The notes beneath the pieces were generated by a model. The model was not told the origin of the DNA and made no database searches. It was given only the letters and a program-made list of their open reading frames with translations. The position numbers and the translations under genes are program-made. 64,000 bases of DNA from Christiangramia fulva (GTDB lineage Bacteria > Bacteroidota > Bacteroidia > Flavobacteriales > Flavobacteriaceae), in assembly GCF_003024155.1 (NCBI RefSeq), contig NZ_CP028136.1, positions 2,914,001 to 2,978,000 on the forward strand, given 5' to 3'. Shown piece by piece: positions 16,708 to 25,315 of the stretch (its first letter is position 1; every line of letters begins with the position of its first letter).

Positions 16708-17715
16708 TTAATTTAATTGATTGGCGGCTTTAATTAATACATTTTTGGTTTTCATGATCCCTTCTTCGGGAGTGAGACCGGTTCCTTCGTATTCGATCCC
16801 TATATAATCATCATAACCCGCATTTTTAATTATTTGAAGCATTTTTTTATAATCTATGAGTTCTTCCCAGCCTTCATCATTGAAACTATAAGATTTGGCA
16901 CTCACTGCTTTGGCATAGGGCATCATTTTTCGAACACCTTCATAGCGCGGATATTCTTCAATACATTCGGCATCCCAACGGGCATTATCTTTTCTTTTTA
17001 AACAGAAATTTCCAAAATCGGGTAGCGTTCCACAATTCTCCATATTTACCTTTTCCATAACTTCAGCAAGTAAATCGGCGTTGGAAGATAAATAACCATG
17101 GTTTTCAACCAAAATATTGATGTTTTTATCTTTGGCATAGGTAGAGAGTTTTTTAAGGGCATCTGCAGAAGCATTTTTCCAAACCTGCGGCTCGTCGCCT
17201 CCAAAAAGATTTACGCGAATGGCACTGCATCCCAGGAAATTCGCCGCATCTACCCATTTTTTATGATTTTCAACCGCTTTGTTTCTCACCACAGAATCCT
17301 GTACGGCAAGATCACCTTCATCATCAACCATCATCAACCAGTTTCTTACATTATATTTTTTGCTATTTGCAAGGAGGGTATCCAGAACCTGTTGCATTTC
17401 GGCTTTAGGGTCTTCAGCTTCTTTAATTCTGCCGGCATAAAAACTGGTGACATATTCAATGGCAGGAAAACCCATCTCATTGGCTTTTTTGGCAAAGTCC
17501 ATGGGATCCATTTCTCCAGATTGAATGGGTTCATGAAGAGACCATTCGGCCAGGGAAATTTTAAAAAAAAGCGAATCTTCTGAATTTGAGCTTATTTTTT
17601 CAATTTTTTTTGAATTTTTTTCTTCCCTGTTGTCTTTACAGGAGATCAAAGAAAAATTCAAAAATAAAACACTGACTATCAGTGTTAAAGTTGTTTTTCC
17701 AGAAATAAATTTCAT
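16708..17715 (-). CDS. Sugar phosphate isomerase/epimerase family lipoprotein (exported TIM barrel)
   Basis: A 335-residue protein with a lipoprotein signal peptide (hydrophobic core then LISC, Cys near residue 26) followed by a xylose-isomerase-like TIM barrel. VENHGYLSSNADLL, GTLPDFGNFC and AKSYSFNDEG carry likely metal ligands. Export is unusual for a sugar isomerase and suggests it acts on a periplasmic intermediate, in step with the exported DUF1080 and GMC enzymes. It is the first gene of the operon and is divergent from the GMC gene with 146 bp between them. Confidence 0.88.
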   Translation of the reverse strand: MKFISGKTTLTLIVSVLFLNFSLISCKDNREEKNSKKIEKISSNSEDSLFFKISLAEWSLHEPIQSGEMDPMDFAKKANEMGFPAIEYVTSFYAGRIKEAEDPKAEMQQVLDTLLANSKKYNVRNWLMMVDDEGDLAVQDSVVRNKAVENHKKWVDAANFLGCSAIRVNLFGGDEPQVWKNASADALKKLSTYAKDKNINILVENHGYLSSNADLLAEVMEKVNMENCGTLPDFGNFCLKRKDNARWDAECIEEYPRYEGVRKMMPYAKAVSAKSYSFNDEGWEELIDYKKMLQIIKNAGYDDYIGIEYEGTGLTPEEGIMKTKNVLIKAANQLN

Positions 17716-17812
17716 TTTTAAGATTAGGTGATTGGTTACTATTACTGCGAAAATTAATGAATTTTAAATGTAGCCTTTTTTTCAAGAATGTAAAATTATA
17801 ACCATAAATTTA

Positions 17813-17820
17813 TATATTTG
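17813..17820 (+). promoter_or_regulatory. -7 promoter element of the GMC oxidoreductase operon
   Basis: TATATTTG matches TAnnTTTG and lies 41 bp before the GTG start at 17862. No clear -33 element is present at the usual distance. Confidence 0.4.
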
Positions 17821-17861
17821 ACATACTTCGAACTGTATTTTCATCTATAAAATAAATTATT

Positions 17862-19565
17862 GTGAGCAATTATTATGAAAAAGACAATTATGACGCCATA
17901 GTTGTTGGAACCGGTATCAGCGGAGGCTGGGCTGCTAAGGAATTATGCGAGAAAGGGTTTAAAACTCTTGTTCTTGAAAGAGGGCGAATGGTAGAGCATG
18001 TCAAAGACTACCCTACTATGAATGATGATCCGTGGGATTATAAATATAAAGGACAACTTCCTAGGGAAGAAGTTAAAAGAAAATATAAGCAGGCCAGAAC
18101 AGGTTATACCATCACTGCACCCAGTAGTCACTGGTTTGTAGATGATATCAAACATCCATATAATGAAGAAAAACGCTTTGACTGGATGCGTGGATATCAT
18201 GTAGGAGGACGTTCTATCATGTGGGGAAGGCATAGTTATCGCTGGAGCGATCTCGATTTTACCGCGAATAAAAGGGATGGAATCGCTGTAGACTGGCCAA
18301 TACGCTATAAGGATATTGAGCCATGGTATAGCAAAGTAGAATCTTTTATTGGTGTTTGTGGTGAGAAATTAGGACTAAGCCAATTGCCTGATGGAAATTT
18401 TCTGCCTCCCATGGAGCTGAATTGTGTAGAAGACTATTTGCGTGGAAGCATTGCCGATAATTTTAATGGTCGTGTAATGACTTCAGGAAGAGTGGCTCAT
18501 ATAACCGGAGATAAGAAATTTGAAGGTAGAACCAAATGCCAGTTTAGAAACAGGTGTATTAGAGGTTGTCCTTATGGAGGCTATTTTAGCAGTAATGCTT
18601 CCACCTTACCTGCGGCAAGTGAGACTGGAAATATGGATCTTCGTCCTTACTCTATTGTATCAGAGGTTATTTATGATCCTGATACCAAAAGGGCTAAAGG
18701 TGTAAAAGTTATTGATACTGAAACTAAAGAAGAATTTGAATATTATGCCAATGTGATTTTCCTTTGTGCCTCTTCAATGGCTTCTACAAGCATTTTGATG
18801 CAGTCTAAATCTGATCGTTTTCCCGACGGATTGGGGAATGATAGCGGGGAACTTGGCCATAATATTATGGATCATCATTTCCGCGTAGGTGCATCTGGTA
18901 AATATGATGGTTTCCAGGATTCCTATTATAAAGGAAGAAAACCTAATGGCATCTATCTTCCTCGTTTCCGAAATCTTCCCGGCAATAATGATAATCTTGA
19001 TTTTATCAGAGGATATGGTTACCAGGGTGGAGCAAGTCGTGGAAACTGGTCTGATACCATTGCTGAATTAGGTTATGGAAAAGAACTTAAGGAAAAACTT
19101 ACCGAACCGGGTGGCTGGACTATGGGTCTTATTGCATTTGGAGAAACACTTCCACATCATGAAAATAAAATGACCCTGGACTATGATAAACTGGATGATT
19201 GGGGATTACCAACCATCACCTTCGATGCTGAGTTCAAGGAAAATGAGCTGAAGATGAGAAAGGATATGCGCGAACAGGCCGTAGCCATGCTCGAAAAAGG
19301 AGGATTTAAAGATATCACTTCTTATGATCAGTTAGGAGCGCCCGGACTTGGGATCCATGAGATGGGAACCGCGAGAATGGGAAGAGATCCAAAAACTTCT
19401 GTTCTCAATGGTAATAACCAGCTACATGCTGTTCCAAACGTTTATGTGACCGACGGTGCCTGTATGACTTCTTCGTCATGTGTTAATCCGTCGCTGACCT
19501 ATATGGCTCTTACCGCACGCGCGGCAGACCATGCATCAAAGAACTTTAAAAAATCTAACGCTTAA
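17862..19565 (+). CDS. GMC family oxidoreductase (FAD-dependent sugar dehydrogenase)
   Basis: A 567-residue flavoenzyme. The FAD-binding motif VVGTGISGGWAAKELCEKG lies at about residues 13-31; GGRSIMWGRHSYRW (about 113-126) is the second FAD contact; the C-terminal GMC domain has HEMGTARMG and SSCVNPSLTYMALTARAADH. The cysteine-rich CQFRNRCIRGCPYGG insert is typical of dehydrogenases that pass electrons to a cytochrome. It lacks its own signal peptide, whereas the next gene encodes a small subunit with a Tat-like signal, so the complex may be exported together. Translation starts at GTG; no in-frame ATG fits as well. Likely role: oxidising a sugar hydroxyl to a keto group. Confidence 0.9.
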   Translation: MSNYYEKDNYDAIVVGTGISGGWAAKELCEKGFKTLVLERGRMVEHVKDYPTMNDDPWDYKYKGQLPREEVKRKYKQARTGYTITAPSSHWFVDDIKHPYNEEKRFDWMRGYHVGGRSIMWGRHSYRWSDLDFTANKRDGIAVDWPIRYKDIEPWYSKVESFIGVCGEKLGLSQLPDGNFLPPMELNCVEDYLRGSIADNFNGRVMTSGRVAHITGDKKFEGRTKCQFRNRCIRGCPYGGYFSSNASTLPAASETGNMDLRPYSIVSEVIYDPDTKRAKGVKVIDTETKEEFEYYANVIFLCASSMASTSILMQSKSDRFPDGLGNDSGELGHNIMDHHFRVGASGKYDGFQDSYYKGRKPNGIYLPRFRNLPGNNDNLDFIRGYGYQGGASRGNWSDTIAELGYGKELKEKLTEPGGWTMGLIAFGETLPHHENKMTLDYDKLDDWGLPTITFDAEFKENELKMRKDMREQAVAMLEKGGFKDITSYDQLGAPGLGIHEMGTARMGRDPKTSVLNGNNQLHAVPNVYVTDGACMTSSSCVNPSLTYMALTARAADHASKNFKKSNA

Positions 19566-19575
19566 TTAAAGAATT

Positions 19576-20220
19576 ATGAACAGGAGAGAAGCATTAAAAA
19601 ACTTAGGATTGGGTGCAGGAATGCTTGTAGTAGGCCCTACCACTCTAAGTTTACTTCAAAGTTGCAAAAATGAACCTGAATATGACTGGCAACCGGTATT
19701 TTTAACTGCCGGGCAGGGTTTTGCTCTAAAGAGAATACTCGATGTGATTATTCCAAAAACCGAAACACCGGGAGCCTCTGATCTTAATATCGCACAGTTT
19801 ATAGATTCTTATATGGATGAGGTTGCTGATTTAGACCGACGGGATAAATTCAAACAATCTGCAGATGCTTTTGCTGAAGCTTTCCAGAACAAGTTCAATA
19901 AAAGTAACAACGAAGGATCTGATGAAGAATTTGACCAGATAATTGAAAAATATTTGAAAGCTACACCTGCAGAGCAGGATCAGTATATCAAAAAGAATAC
20001 TGAAACCCAGGATGCGCAAAAGCAGCAATCTAAAATGCATATAGATCCCGATGCCGGCGCTTTTGCCTATCTCACCACGGTAAGGGAGCTGGGGATCTGG
20101 GCCTGGAAAAACAGTGAAGAGATTGGAGAAAACGTGATGTGGTATGATCCCATTCCAGGAGAATATATTCCTTGTGGACCTGTTTCAGAATTAGGGAACG
20201 GAAAAGCAATGTCTCTTTAA
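19576..20220 (+). CDS. Gluconate 2-dehydrogenase subunit 3 family protein
   Basis: A 214-residue protein with an N-terminal twin-arginine-like signal (MNRREALKNLGLGAGMLVVG, then LLQSC, a possible lipobox) and the subunit-3 domain at about 45-200, with LKRILDVIIPKTETPGA, and WAWKNSEEIGENVMWYDPIPG at the end. In related dehydrogenases this small subunit is needed for maturation and export of the GMC flavoprotein subunit. It follows the GMC gene by 10 bp and is closed by a strong terminator. Confidence 0.9.
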   Translation: MNRREALKNLGLGAGMLVVGPTTLSLLQSCKNEPEYDWQPVFLTAGQGFALKRILDVIIPKTETPGASDLNIAQFIDSYMDEVADLDRRDKFKQSADAFAEAFQNKFNKSNNEGSDEEFDQIIEKYLKATPAEQDQYIKKNTETQDAQKQQSKMHIDPDAGAFAYLTTVRELGIWAWKNSEEIGENVMWYDPIPGEYIPCGPVSELGNGKAMSL

Positions 20221-20223
20221 AAT

Positions 20224-20261
20224 AAAAGGCTGTTTAAAAAAATTTTCAAACAGCCTTTTTT
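20224..20261 (+). terminator. Intrinsic terminator after the GMC operon
   Basis: AAAAGGCTGTTT (20224-20235) pairs perfectly with AAACAGCCTTTT (20248-20259) around a 12-base AT loop, and the 3' arm runs into six T. Confidence 0.9.
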
Positions 20262-20278
20262 AATTAAGTATATTTTGG

Positions 20279-20341
20279 CTATACCTGAAAATGGAATTTC
20301 TGGCAATAAGCCAAAATGGCCTTTTTCAAATCTTCTTTATT
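20279..20341 (-). pseudogene. 3'-end remnant of an alpha/beta hydrolase gene (copy A of a 62-bp direct repeat)
   Basis: On the minus strand this stretch reads NKEDLKKAILAYCQKFHFQV followed by a TAG stop. The intact hydrolase at 24302-25216 ends NKEDLKKAILAYVQKFHFQV and a stop. At DNA level 20280-20341 aligns without gaps to 24303-24364 with about six mismatches in 62 bp. Upstream of these residues the similarity ends abruptly, and an in-frame TAA lies two codons before, so nothing more of the gene is left. The two copies bracket the kinase and receiver genes. Confidence 0.85.
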
Positions 20342-20356
20342 CTTTTATAGGAAGTT

Positions 20357-20755
20357 TTAATTATCTGTTTTGAGGATTCTTTCTTTTAAGCTTTTTATAC
20401 TAATTGGTTTTACCATATAATTACTTACCTGAGTATAAGTTTTAGCTTTGGCAATATCAATTGGATCTGTTGATCCGGTAGTAATAAAAATTGTTATTTG
20501 ATTATGAATGGGAATTTTTATGAACTCATCTAAAAACTCCCAGCCATCCATTTTTGACATATTGAGATCAAGAAGAATGAAATCGGGAAGTACTTCTTTT
20601 GAAGAAATAATAGCTTTAAGACCATTTAAAGCTTCCTCACCATCAGAGAAAATCATAAAGTTTTTGCAAATATTCCCGAGTTCCATTATTTTCTGAGCTC
20701 CGAACACAAAAACAGGATCGTCATCAATAATACAGGCAAGGTCAATTTTTTTCAT
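20357..20755 (-). CDS. Receiver-only response regulator
   Basis: A 132-residue protein consisting of a single receiver domain: acidic pocket IIDDDPVF, phosphoacceptor Asp in LLDLNMSKMDGWEFL (about residue 62) and the conserved Lys in YMVKPISIKSLKE. There is no output domain, so it is a phosphate shuttle or acts by protein contact. Its start overlaps the end of the histidine kinase gene by 14 bp, which marks the kinase as its donor. It resembles the other receiver-only protein at 23519-23941. Confidence 0.92.
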   Translation of the reverse strand: MKKIDLACIIDDDPVFVFGAQKIMELGNICKNFMIFSDGEEALNGLKAIISSKEVLPDFILLDLNMSKMDGWEFLDEFIKIPIHNQITIFITTGSTDPIDIAKAKTYTQVSNYMVKPISIKSLKERILKTDN

Positions 20756-23420
20756 TTCTAAAATAAATTTTAAAGGTGGTACCCTTGTTTAATTTACTTT
20801 CCACATCTATTTTTCCTCCCATGGCTTCGATTTGATTTTTTGTGATAAAAAGTCCAATGCCTCGTGCATCTTTTTTACTGTGAAAGGTTTTATACATTCC
20901 GAAGAGTTTTCTTCTGTATTTTTTAAGGTCAATTCCCAGTCCGTTATCTTCAATTTCAAGGAGAACAAAATCTGGTAGCCGGGTAGCTCGAATTTGTATA
21001 AAACCGGCCCTTTTTGGTGAACTGTATTTAATAGAGTTGGAAATAAGATTCAGCAGGATGCTGTCCAGATAAGCCGGTATTCCAAGGATTTTTAAATTTT
21101 TTGGTACTTTATTTTCAATTTTAATAGAATTTTTTTCAGCTAAAATTTTATTATTCTCAATTGCATGATTCACGTATTGTGAAAGTTTCAATTCAGTGAG
21201 ACTTTCTTTGATACTGGTATTCATTACTACCACTTCATTTAAATGAGCAATCGTTTCATTTAAATTGTCACTTGCTTTATTTAGGTGAATCATCATGCTA
21301 TCCTTCGCAGCATCTGGGTTTTCTTCAAGATATAATTGAAGAAGCATCTCAATATTTCCAGAATGGGACCTTAGGTTATGAGAAACAATATGTGCAAAAT
21401 TCTTTAAGCGTTCATTTTGATTTTTAGTGATCTTCACAATAGACTTTAGTTCTTTTTCAGCTTTTTTAAATTCGCTTATATCTATCCCAACACCTAAATA
21501 ACCTACAATTCCACCCTTTTCTTTTATAGAAGTTATAACTAAATGTACCGGAAACCGGGTATCATCTTTCTTAATCATGTTCCATTCCCGAACCGACTGT
21601 TCTCTTTGAACCAGTTCCTTAAATATTTCAAAGCCTTTAAGAGGCTTGGAATTTGGTGATAAATTCCTGCCTAATTCCAGTAATTCTTCTTTATGATGAA
21701 AAACCTCTGGTTTCATTATATTCACAACCTCTTCTTTTTTATAGCCCAGTAGTTTTTCCGCTCCTTTGTTAAAGAATGTAATAATACCATTTACGTCCGT
21801 ACCAATAAGCATTGTGCTTGTGGTTGCATTGAGAACGGCTTCCATTTTCGCTATGGTTTCTATTAACTTTTCTTCTACTTTTTTACGTTCGGTTATATCA
21901 TGTATCGCAACTACAGCACCTTTTATATTTCCTGAATCATCTTTTAACTGGGAACCTGTTACCGAAACAATTTTATCTGAACTGTTCCTGGGTTTAATGA
22001 CCACCACCTCATTCTTTACAGTTTTATTTTGAAGAGCTTTAATCAGGGGAATTTCTTCTGTCTTTAACGGGGTGATTCCATCTTCTTTATAAAGTCCGTA
22101 GTATTTTGAATATTCCGACTGAGGAATATCTCTTTCAGGAATTCCATACCAATCGCGAAGCGTATTATTGAAAATCGTAAGTTTTGCTTCTGCATCACAG
22201 GAAATTATACCAACATCGATGCTCTCTAAAATCGTTTCTAAAAAAATCTGTTTTTCTTCTGCTACCTGTTCGAGTTTTTTAATGTGGCTAATATTCGCAG
22301 TACGTACAATAATACCTGCTATTTCTTCCTCTCTGGTATACCAGGGCCTTACTTCCCAGTTAATCCATATTTTGCTGCCGTCTTTTAAAGTTAAAAGATC
22401 TGCTTCCTTTTTAAGTATTTCTCCATTCAGACTTTTTTGAAATATATCTTTCCATTTTTGATCGAGATCTGGAAAGATTTCATAATGGTTTTTTCCAATC
22501 ACGTCCAGTTTTTCTAAGCCATAATTTTTAACCCATTGAAGAGAGGTTGCGATATAGTTCATATTTTTATTAAACATGGCAATAGAACTAGGAGCATTGT
22601 CTATAAAGGTTTTTTTAAGATGAAGTCTTTGCTTTGTTTCGGTAATCTCCTCGTGAAATCCTGTCATCCATTCCGGTTGTCCATCATCGGTCCAGGAAAC
22701 TACTTTTCCTTTATCTTCAACCCAAATCCACTGGCCATTTTTATGCTTCATTCGTAATTCGCATTCATAAAACGGCTTTGCTCCGGCAAAATGCTCTTGT
22801 AAAAGTTTCTTTCTTTTGAGGTTATCTTCCGGATGGGTGAGTACCTTCCATGTTTCAGTGGTAGTAGGCATTAAATCTGCCAGACAGTAACCCAAAACTT
22901 TAGCCCACTGTTCATGGAAAATCATTTCTCCGGTTTGAATATTCCATTCCCATAAACCAATATTTGTCCCTTCAATGATATGGCGGTATCTCACCAGTTC
23001 AGGATTTGAATCGACCTCGTTATTATTAACTTTCTTTAGAGCAGCAATTAGTTTAAGATTGCCAACTTCTCCACTGATAGTTTTAAAACGACATATCATT
23101 GAAATAGCAGTGCCATCGGTACGTTTGAACCTTAGCGGAAATTCCATCTTATTAATTTCCTGATTTTTTGAGTCAATCAGAGAATTTAACTTATCTAAAC
23201 CCTCCTTTGTCAGAAGATTTTGCCAGTTCCGGATCCTGGTTAATTCATTAAAATCAAGGCCTAATGTTTTGCTTAATTTAGGGTCTATTTGCAGATTATC
23301 AGGAGCGTCAGGGTCATAGATAAACATGCCGTCTTTTGCATTTTCCTGAAGAAAATAAAAAGCTGAAATGTCTTCACTTATCAGTTGATAAAATGCATTT
23401 TGGGGGGTATTTTTCAACAA
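20742..23420 (-). CDS. Multi-PAS sensor histidine kinase
   Basis: An 892-residue soluble kinase with no membrane segment. It has about five PAS/PAC modules (roughly residues 10-125, 145-265, 265-385, 395-515 and 525-655; GLWEWNIQTGEMIFHEQWAK marks the second). A histidine-box follows with AHIVSHNLRSHSGNIEML, then the ATPase domain with LISNSIKYSS, IEDNGLGIDL and GIGLFITKNQIEAMGG. It autophosphorylates and donates to receivers, probably the two encoded on either side. The signal is presumably cytoplasmic. The start at 23420 is a TTG (two TTG codons in tandem); the first ATG lies about 30 codons inside the first PAS module, so I keep the TTG. Confidence 0.9.
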   Translation of the reverse strand: MLKNTPQNAFYQLISEDISAFYFLQENAKDGMFIYDPDAPDNLQIDPKLSKTLGLDFNELTRIRNWQNLLTKEGLDKLNSLIDSKNQEINKMEFPLRFKRTDGTAISMICRFKTISGEVGNLKLIAALKKVNNNEVDSNPELVRYRHIIEGTNIGLWEWNIQTGEMIFHEQWAKVLGYCLADLMPTTTETWKVLTHPEDNLKRKKLLQEHFAGAKPFYECELRMKHKNGQWIWVEDKGKVVSWTDDGQPEWMTGFHEEITETKQRLHLKKTFIDNAPSSIAMFNKNMNYIATSLQWVKNYGLEKLDVIGKNHYEIFPDLDQKWKDIFQKSLNGEILKKEADLLTLKDGSKIWINWEVRPWYTREEEIAGIIVRTANISHIKKLEQVAEEKQIFLETILESIDVGIISCDAEAKLTIFNNTLRDWYGIPERDIPQSEYSKYYGLYKEDGITPLKTEEIPLIKALQNKTVKNEVVVIKPRNSSDKIVSVTGSQLKDDSGNIKGAVVAIHDITERKKVEEKLIETIAKMEAVLNATTSTMLIGTDVNGIITFFNKGAEKLLGYKKEEVVNIMKPEVFHHKEELLELGRNLSPNSKPLKGFEIFKELVQREQSVREWNMIKKDDTRFPVHLVITSIKEKGGIVGYLGVGIDISEFKKAEKELKSIVKITKNQNERLKNFAHIVSHNLRSHSGNIEMLLQLYLEENPDAAKDSMMIHLNKASDNLNETIAHLNEVVVMNTSIKESLTELKLSQYVNHAIENNKILAEKNSIKIENKVPKNLKILGIPAYLDSILLNLISNSIKYSSPKRAGFIQIRATRLPDFVLLEIEDNGLGIDLKKYRRKLFGMYKTFHSKKDARGIGLFITKNQIEAMGGKIDVESKLNKGTTFKIYFRNEKN

Positions 23421-23518
23421 TGTTCTTAAATTTTTTCAGCCTTAAGGTTTTTTAATCCTTAAAGTAGTTTTAGATTATTTAGGTATAGTCTTAATTGAAT
23501 TTGCTTCTGTGAATTTCG

Positions 23519-23941
23519 TTATGCGGTAGAAACCATCCAATAGTCTTTTGGAGTTTTTTTAAGGATTGTGGTTAATTCTTCCTTATTAATTGGTTTGGTG
23601 ATATATCCTGCAAGGTGCATGATTTCCTGGGCTTTGTGAATATCCTCGGGATCTTTGGAAGAAGATATTAAATAAATGAAGATGTCATTCTTAATCTTAG
23701 AACTGAAGCGTTCATAAATCTTTAAAAACTCCCACCCATCCATAATGGGCATATTTATATCCAGCAGGATGATATCTGGGGTATTTTCATTGAGACAATC
23801 TTTTTCAAGGGCCTTTAGTGCTTTTTTGCCGTTGTTATATGTTTCAAGCTGTAAATCCTGGTTTAATGATGAAAGAGTTTTTTTTATCATGAAATGAAAG
23901 ATTTCATCATCATCGATAACATATAATTTAAGTATAGCCAT
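23519..23941 (-). CDS. Receiver-only response regulator
   Basis: A 140-residue single receiver domain with YVIDDDEIFHFMIKKTL, the phosphoacceptor Asp in LLDINMPIMDGWEFLKIY (about residue 63) and Lys in YITKPINKEEL. It has no output domain and is similar to the regulator at 20357-20755. It is encoded about 100 bp before the histidine kinase on the same strand, so one kinase may feed two receivers. Confidence 0.92.
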   Translation of the reverse strand: MAILKLYVIDDDEIFHFMIKKTLSSLNQDLQLETYNNGKKALKALEKDCLNENTPDIILLDINMPIMDGWEFLKIYERFSSKIKNDIFIYLISSSKDPEDIHKAQEIMHLAGYITKPINKEELTTILKKTPKDYWMVSTA

Positions 23942-24301
23942 AACAAATAGGTTAAGCTTTAATCATAATTTGTAATAATCATTTTTGACTATTATCAGAT
24001 TGGGGATTCAAAAAAAGGTAATTTTAAAAATAAATTTCCTTTATAAACCATTATTTTAATCAAAAAAAACTGGTTGGGTCAGCTTTTATTTAAATAAATA
24101 TATATAAAAATATGTGTTTGAGGGTTTTTATTAAAAATAATTTAATAAAATGTATTTTTTATTTAAGAATTGTTTAATTAAATATAATTAAGGATTATGG
24201 TATGATACCCAAATTATAAAGAAGAAATATTTTCCTGATATTTTATAAAATAAAAACCTCCACGTTTGGGAGGCTTTTTGTCTTAATAAGGGGATTAACT
24301 C
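23942..24301. other. AT-rich intergenic region of 360 bp
   Basis: The left 240 bp are very rich in A and T with short poly-A/T runs and no open frame or RNA signature that I can recognise; they should include the promoter of the receiver gene on the minus strand. The right end holds the terminator at 24252-24279. Confidence 0.6.
24252..24279 (-). terminator. Intrinsic terminator after the alpha/beta hydrolase gene
   Basis: CCTCC (24257-24261) pairs with GGAGG (24269-24273) around a seven-base loop. T-runs flank both sides, so it can work in both directions; on the minus strand it lies 23 bp past the hydrolase stop. Confidence 0.75.
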
Positions 24302-25216
24302 TTATACCTGAAAATGGAATTTCTGAACATAAGCCAAAATGGCTTTTTTTAGATCTTCTTTATTTTCCTGGAAAGGGATATGACCTCCATTAAATTCGAC
24401 AGATAGCATATGGGGAAATTGCACTTTTTTATAATGATCGGGGCCTACCATAAAATCCTGAGCTCCATGGAAGAATAGAACCGGGATTTCGATATTTTTA
24501 GTATCAGGTAAATAATTCTTCCAGTAATCATCCAGAGAAAGAGCAGCATTTCCGAAATCATAGTTCCATTTCTCGAATTTCAGGTAAGTGGAATCCATAA
24601 TTGCCTGGCTTTCTTTTTTAGTGTAGGCCATTTTCCAGAAAAGATCTTTTTCCCGAAGGCGATTTCCCAGGTCTCCCATTCTTTCCAATAGTGGAAGTGT
24701 ATCATTTTCGCAGCCCACGTATTTTTCTCCCAGGAATTCAGAGGCTTTTGGCGCCCAGCTTTGGCAGAAGCTATCGTTTAGGTATAAAGTACAGTCGATC
24801 ATCATCATTCCCTTCTGAGCTTGAGGATATAATTCTGCGTAGCCCATTTGAAGGATTCCGCCAAAAGAGTGGCCAAGGGTAAGCCACTGGTCATAACCAA
24901 GGGCCTTTCTAACTTCTTCAAAATCTTTGGCCATTCGCTCCATGCTGTAATCACCGTTTTCCGGACTGCCTGATCTGCCCACCCCGCGCTGATCTAAATA
25001 GATCACGGTAAAATGATCTTCCATAAAATCACCGAAGAATTTTTCGAACCAATAGCTGCCGGAGCCGGGGCCGCCATGAATATAAAGGCAGGGAATGCCT
25101 TTTCCTTCAACTTTCACATAAAGATCTACCCCGTCTGAGGTGGTGATTTGTTTTTCTTCAGCTTTCGCTATATATCCAAGACTAAGAAAAAATATAGCTA
25201 AAAACAGTTTTTTCAT
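24302..25216 (-). CDS. Secreted alpha/beta hydrolase, proline iminopeptidase-like
   Basis: A 304-residue protein with a signal peptide (MKKLFLAIFFLSLGYIAKA). The hydrolase fold shows the oxyanion HGGPGSGSYWFEKFF motif (about 45-60), LDQRGVGRSG, nucleophile GHSFGG (about 120), Asp in FHGAQDFMVG and His in NGGHIPFQE. The HGGPG motif is typical of proline iminopeptidases and related esterases. I chose the ATG at 25216 because the signal peptide begins there; the frame is open 29 codons further. The last 20 codons are duplicated at 20279-20341. Probably periplasmic. Confidence 0.88.
   Translation of the reverse strand: MKKLFLAIFFLSLGYIAKAEEKQITTSDGVDLYVKVEGKGIPCLYIHGGPGSGSYWFEKFFGDFMEDHFTVIYLDQRGVGRSGSPENGDYSMERMAKDFEEVRKALGYDQWLTLGHSFGGILQMGYAELYPQAQKGMMMIDCTLYLNDSFCQSWAPKASEFLGEKYVGCENDTLPLLERMGDLGNRLREKDLFWKMAYTKKESQAIMDSTYLKFEKWNYDFGNAALSLDDYWKNYLPDTKNIEIPVLFFHGAQDFMVGPDHYKKVQFPHMLSVEFNGGHIPFQENKEDLKKAILAYVQKFHFQV
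24303..24364 (+). repeat. Copy B of a 62-bp direct repeat
   Basis: This is the intact copy, the 3' coding end of the hydrolase gene. It matches 20280-20341 with about six mismatches, in the same orientation and 4,023 bp away. Confidence 0.85.
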
Positions 25217-25315
25217 TTGTAAAACTTTGATAGTTGTTGAGTGTTTAATAGAAAGACGCTTAACCGAAATTTTTGTTACGGTTTCTCCTGTTTTTTTAAG
25301 CAATTTTGGGAAGTA

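Noticed and set aside
23942..24250. Possible small gene or RNA in the AT-rich gap
   Set aside because: Stop codons are frequent in all frames, and no stable hairpin or conserved RNA motif is visible apart from the terminator at its right end.
20279..24364. Kinase block as an integrative element with att sites
   Set aside because: The repeats are the 3' end of a protein gene, not a tRNA, and no integrase or transposase lies between them; a duplication or insertion scar is all that can be claimed.
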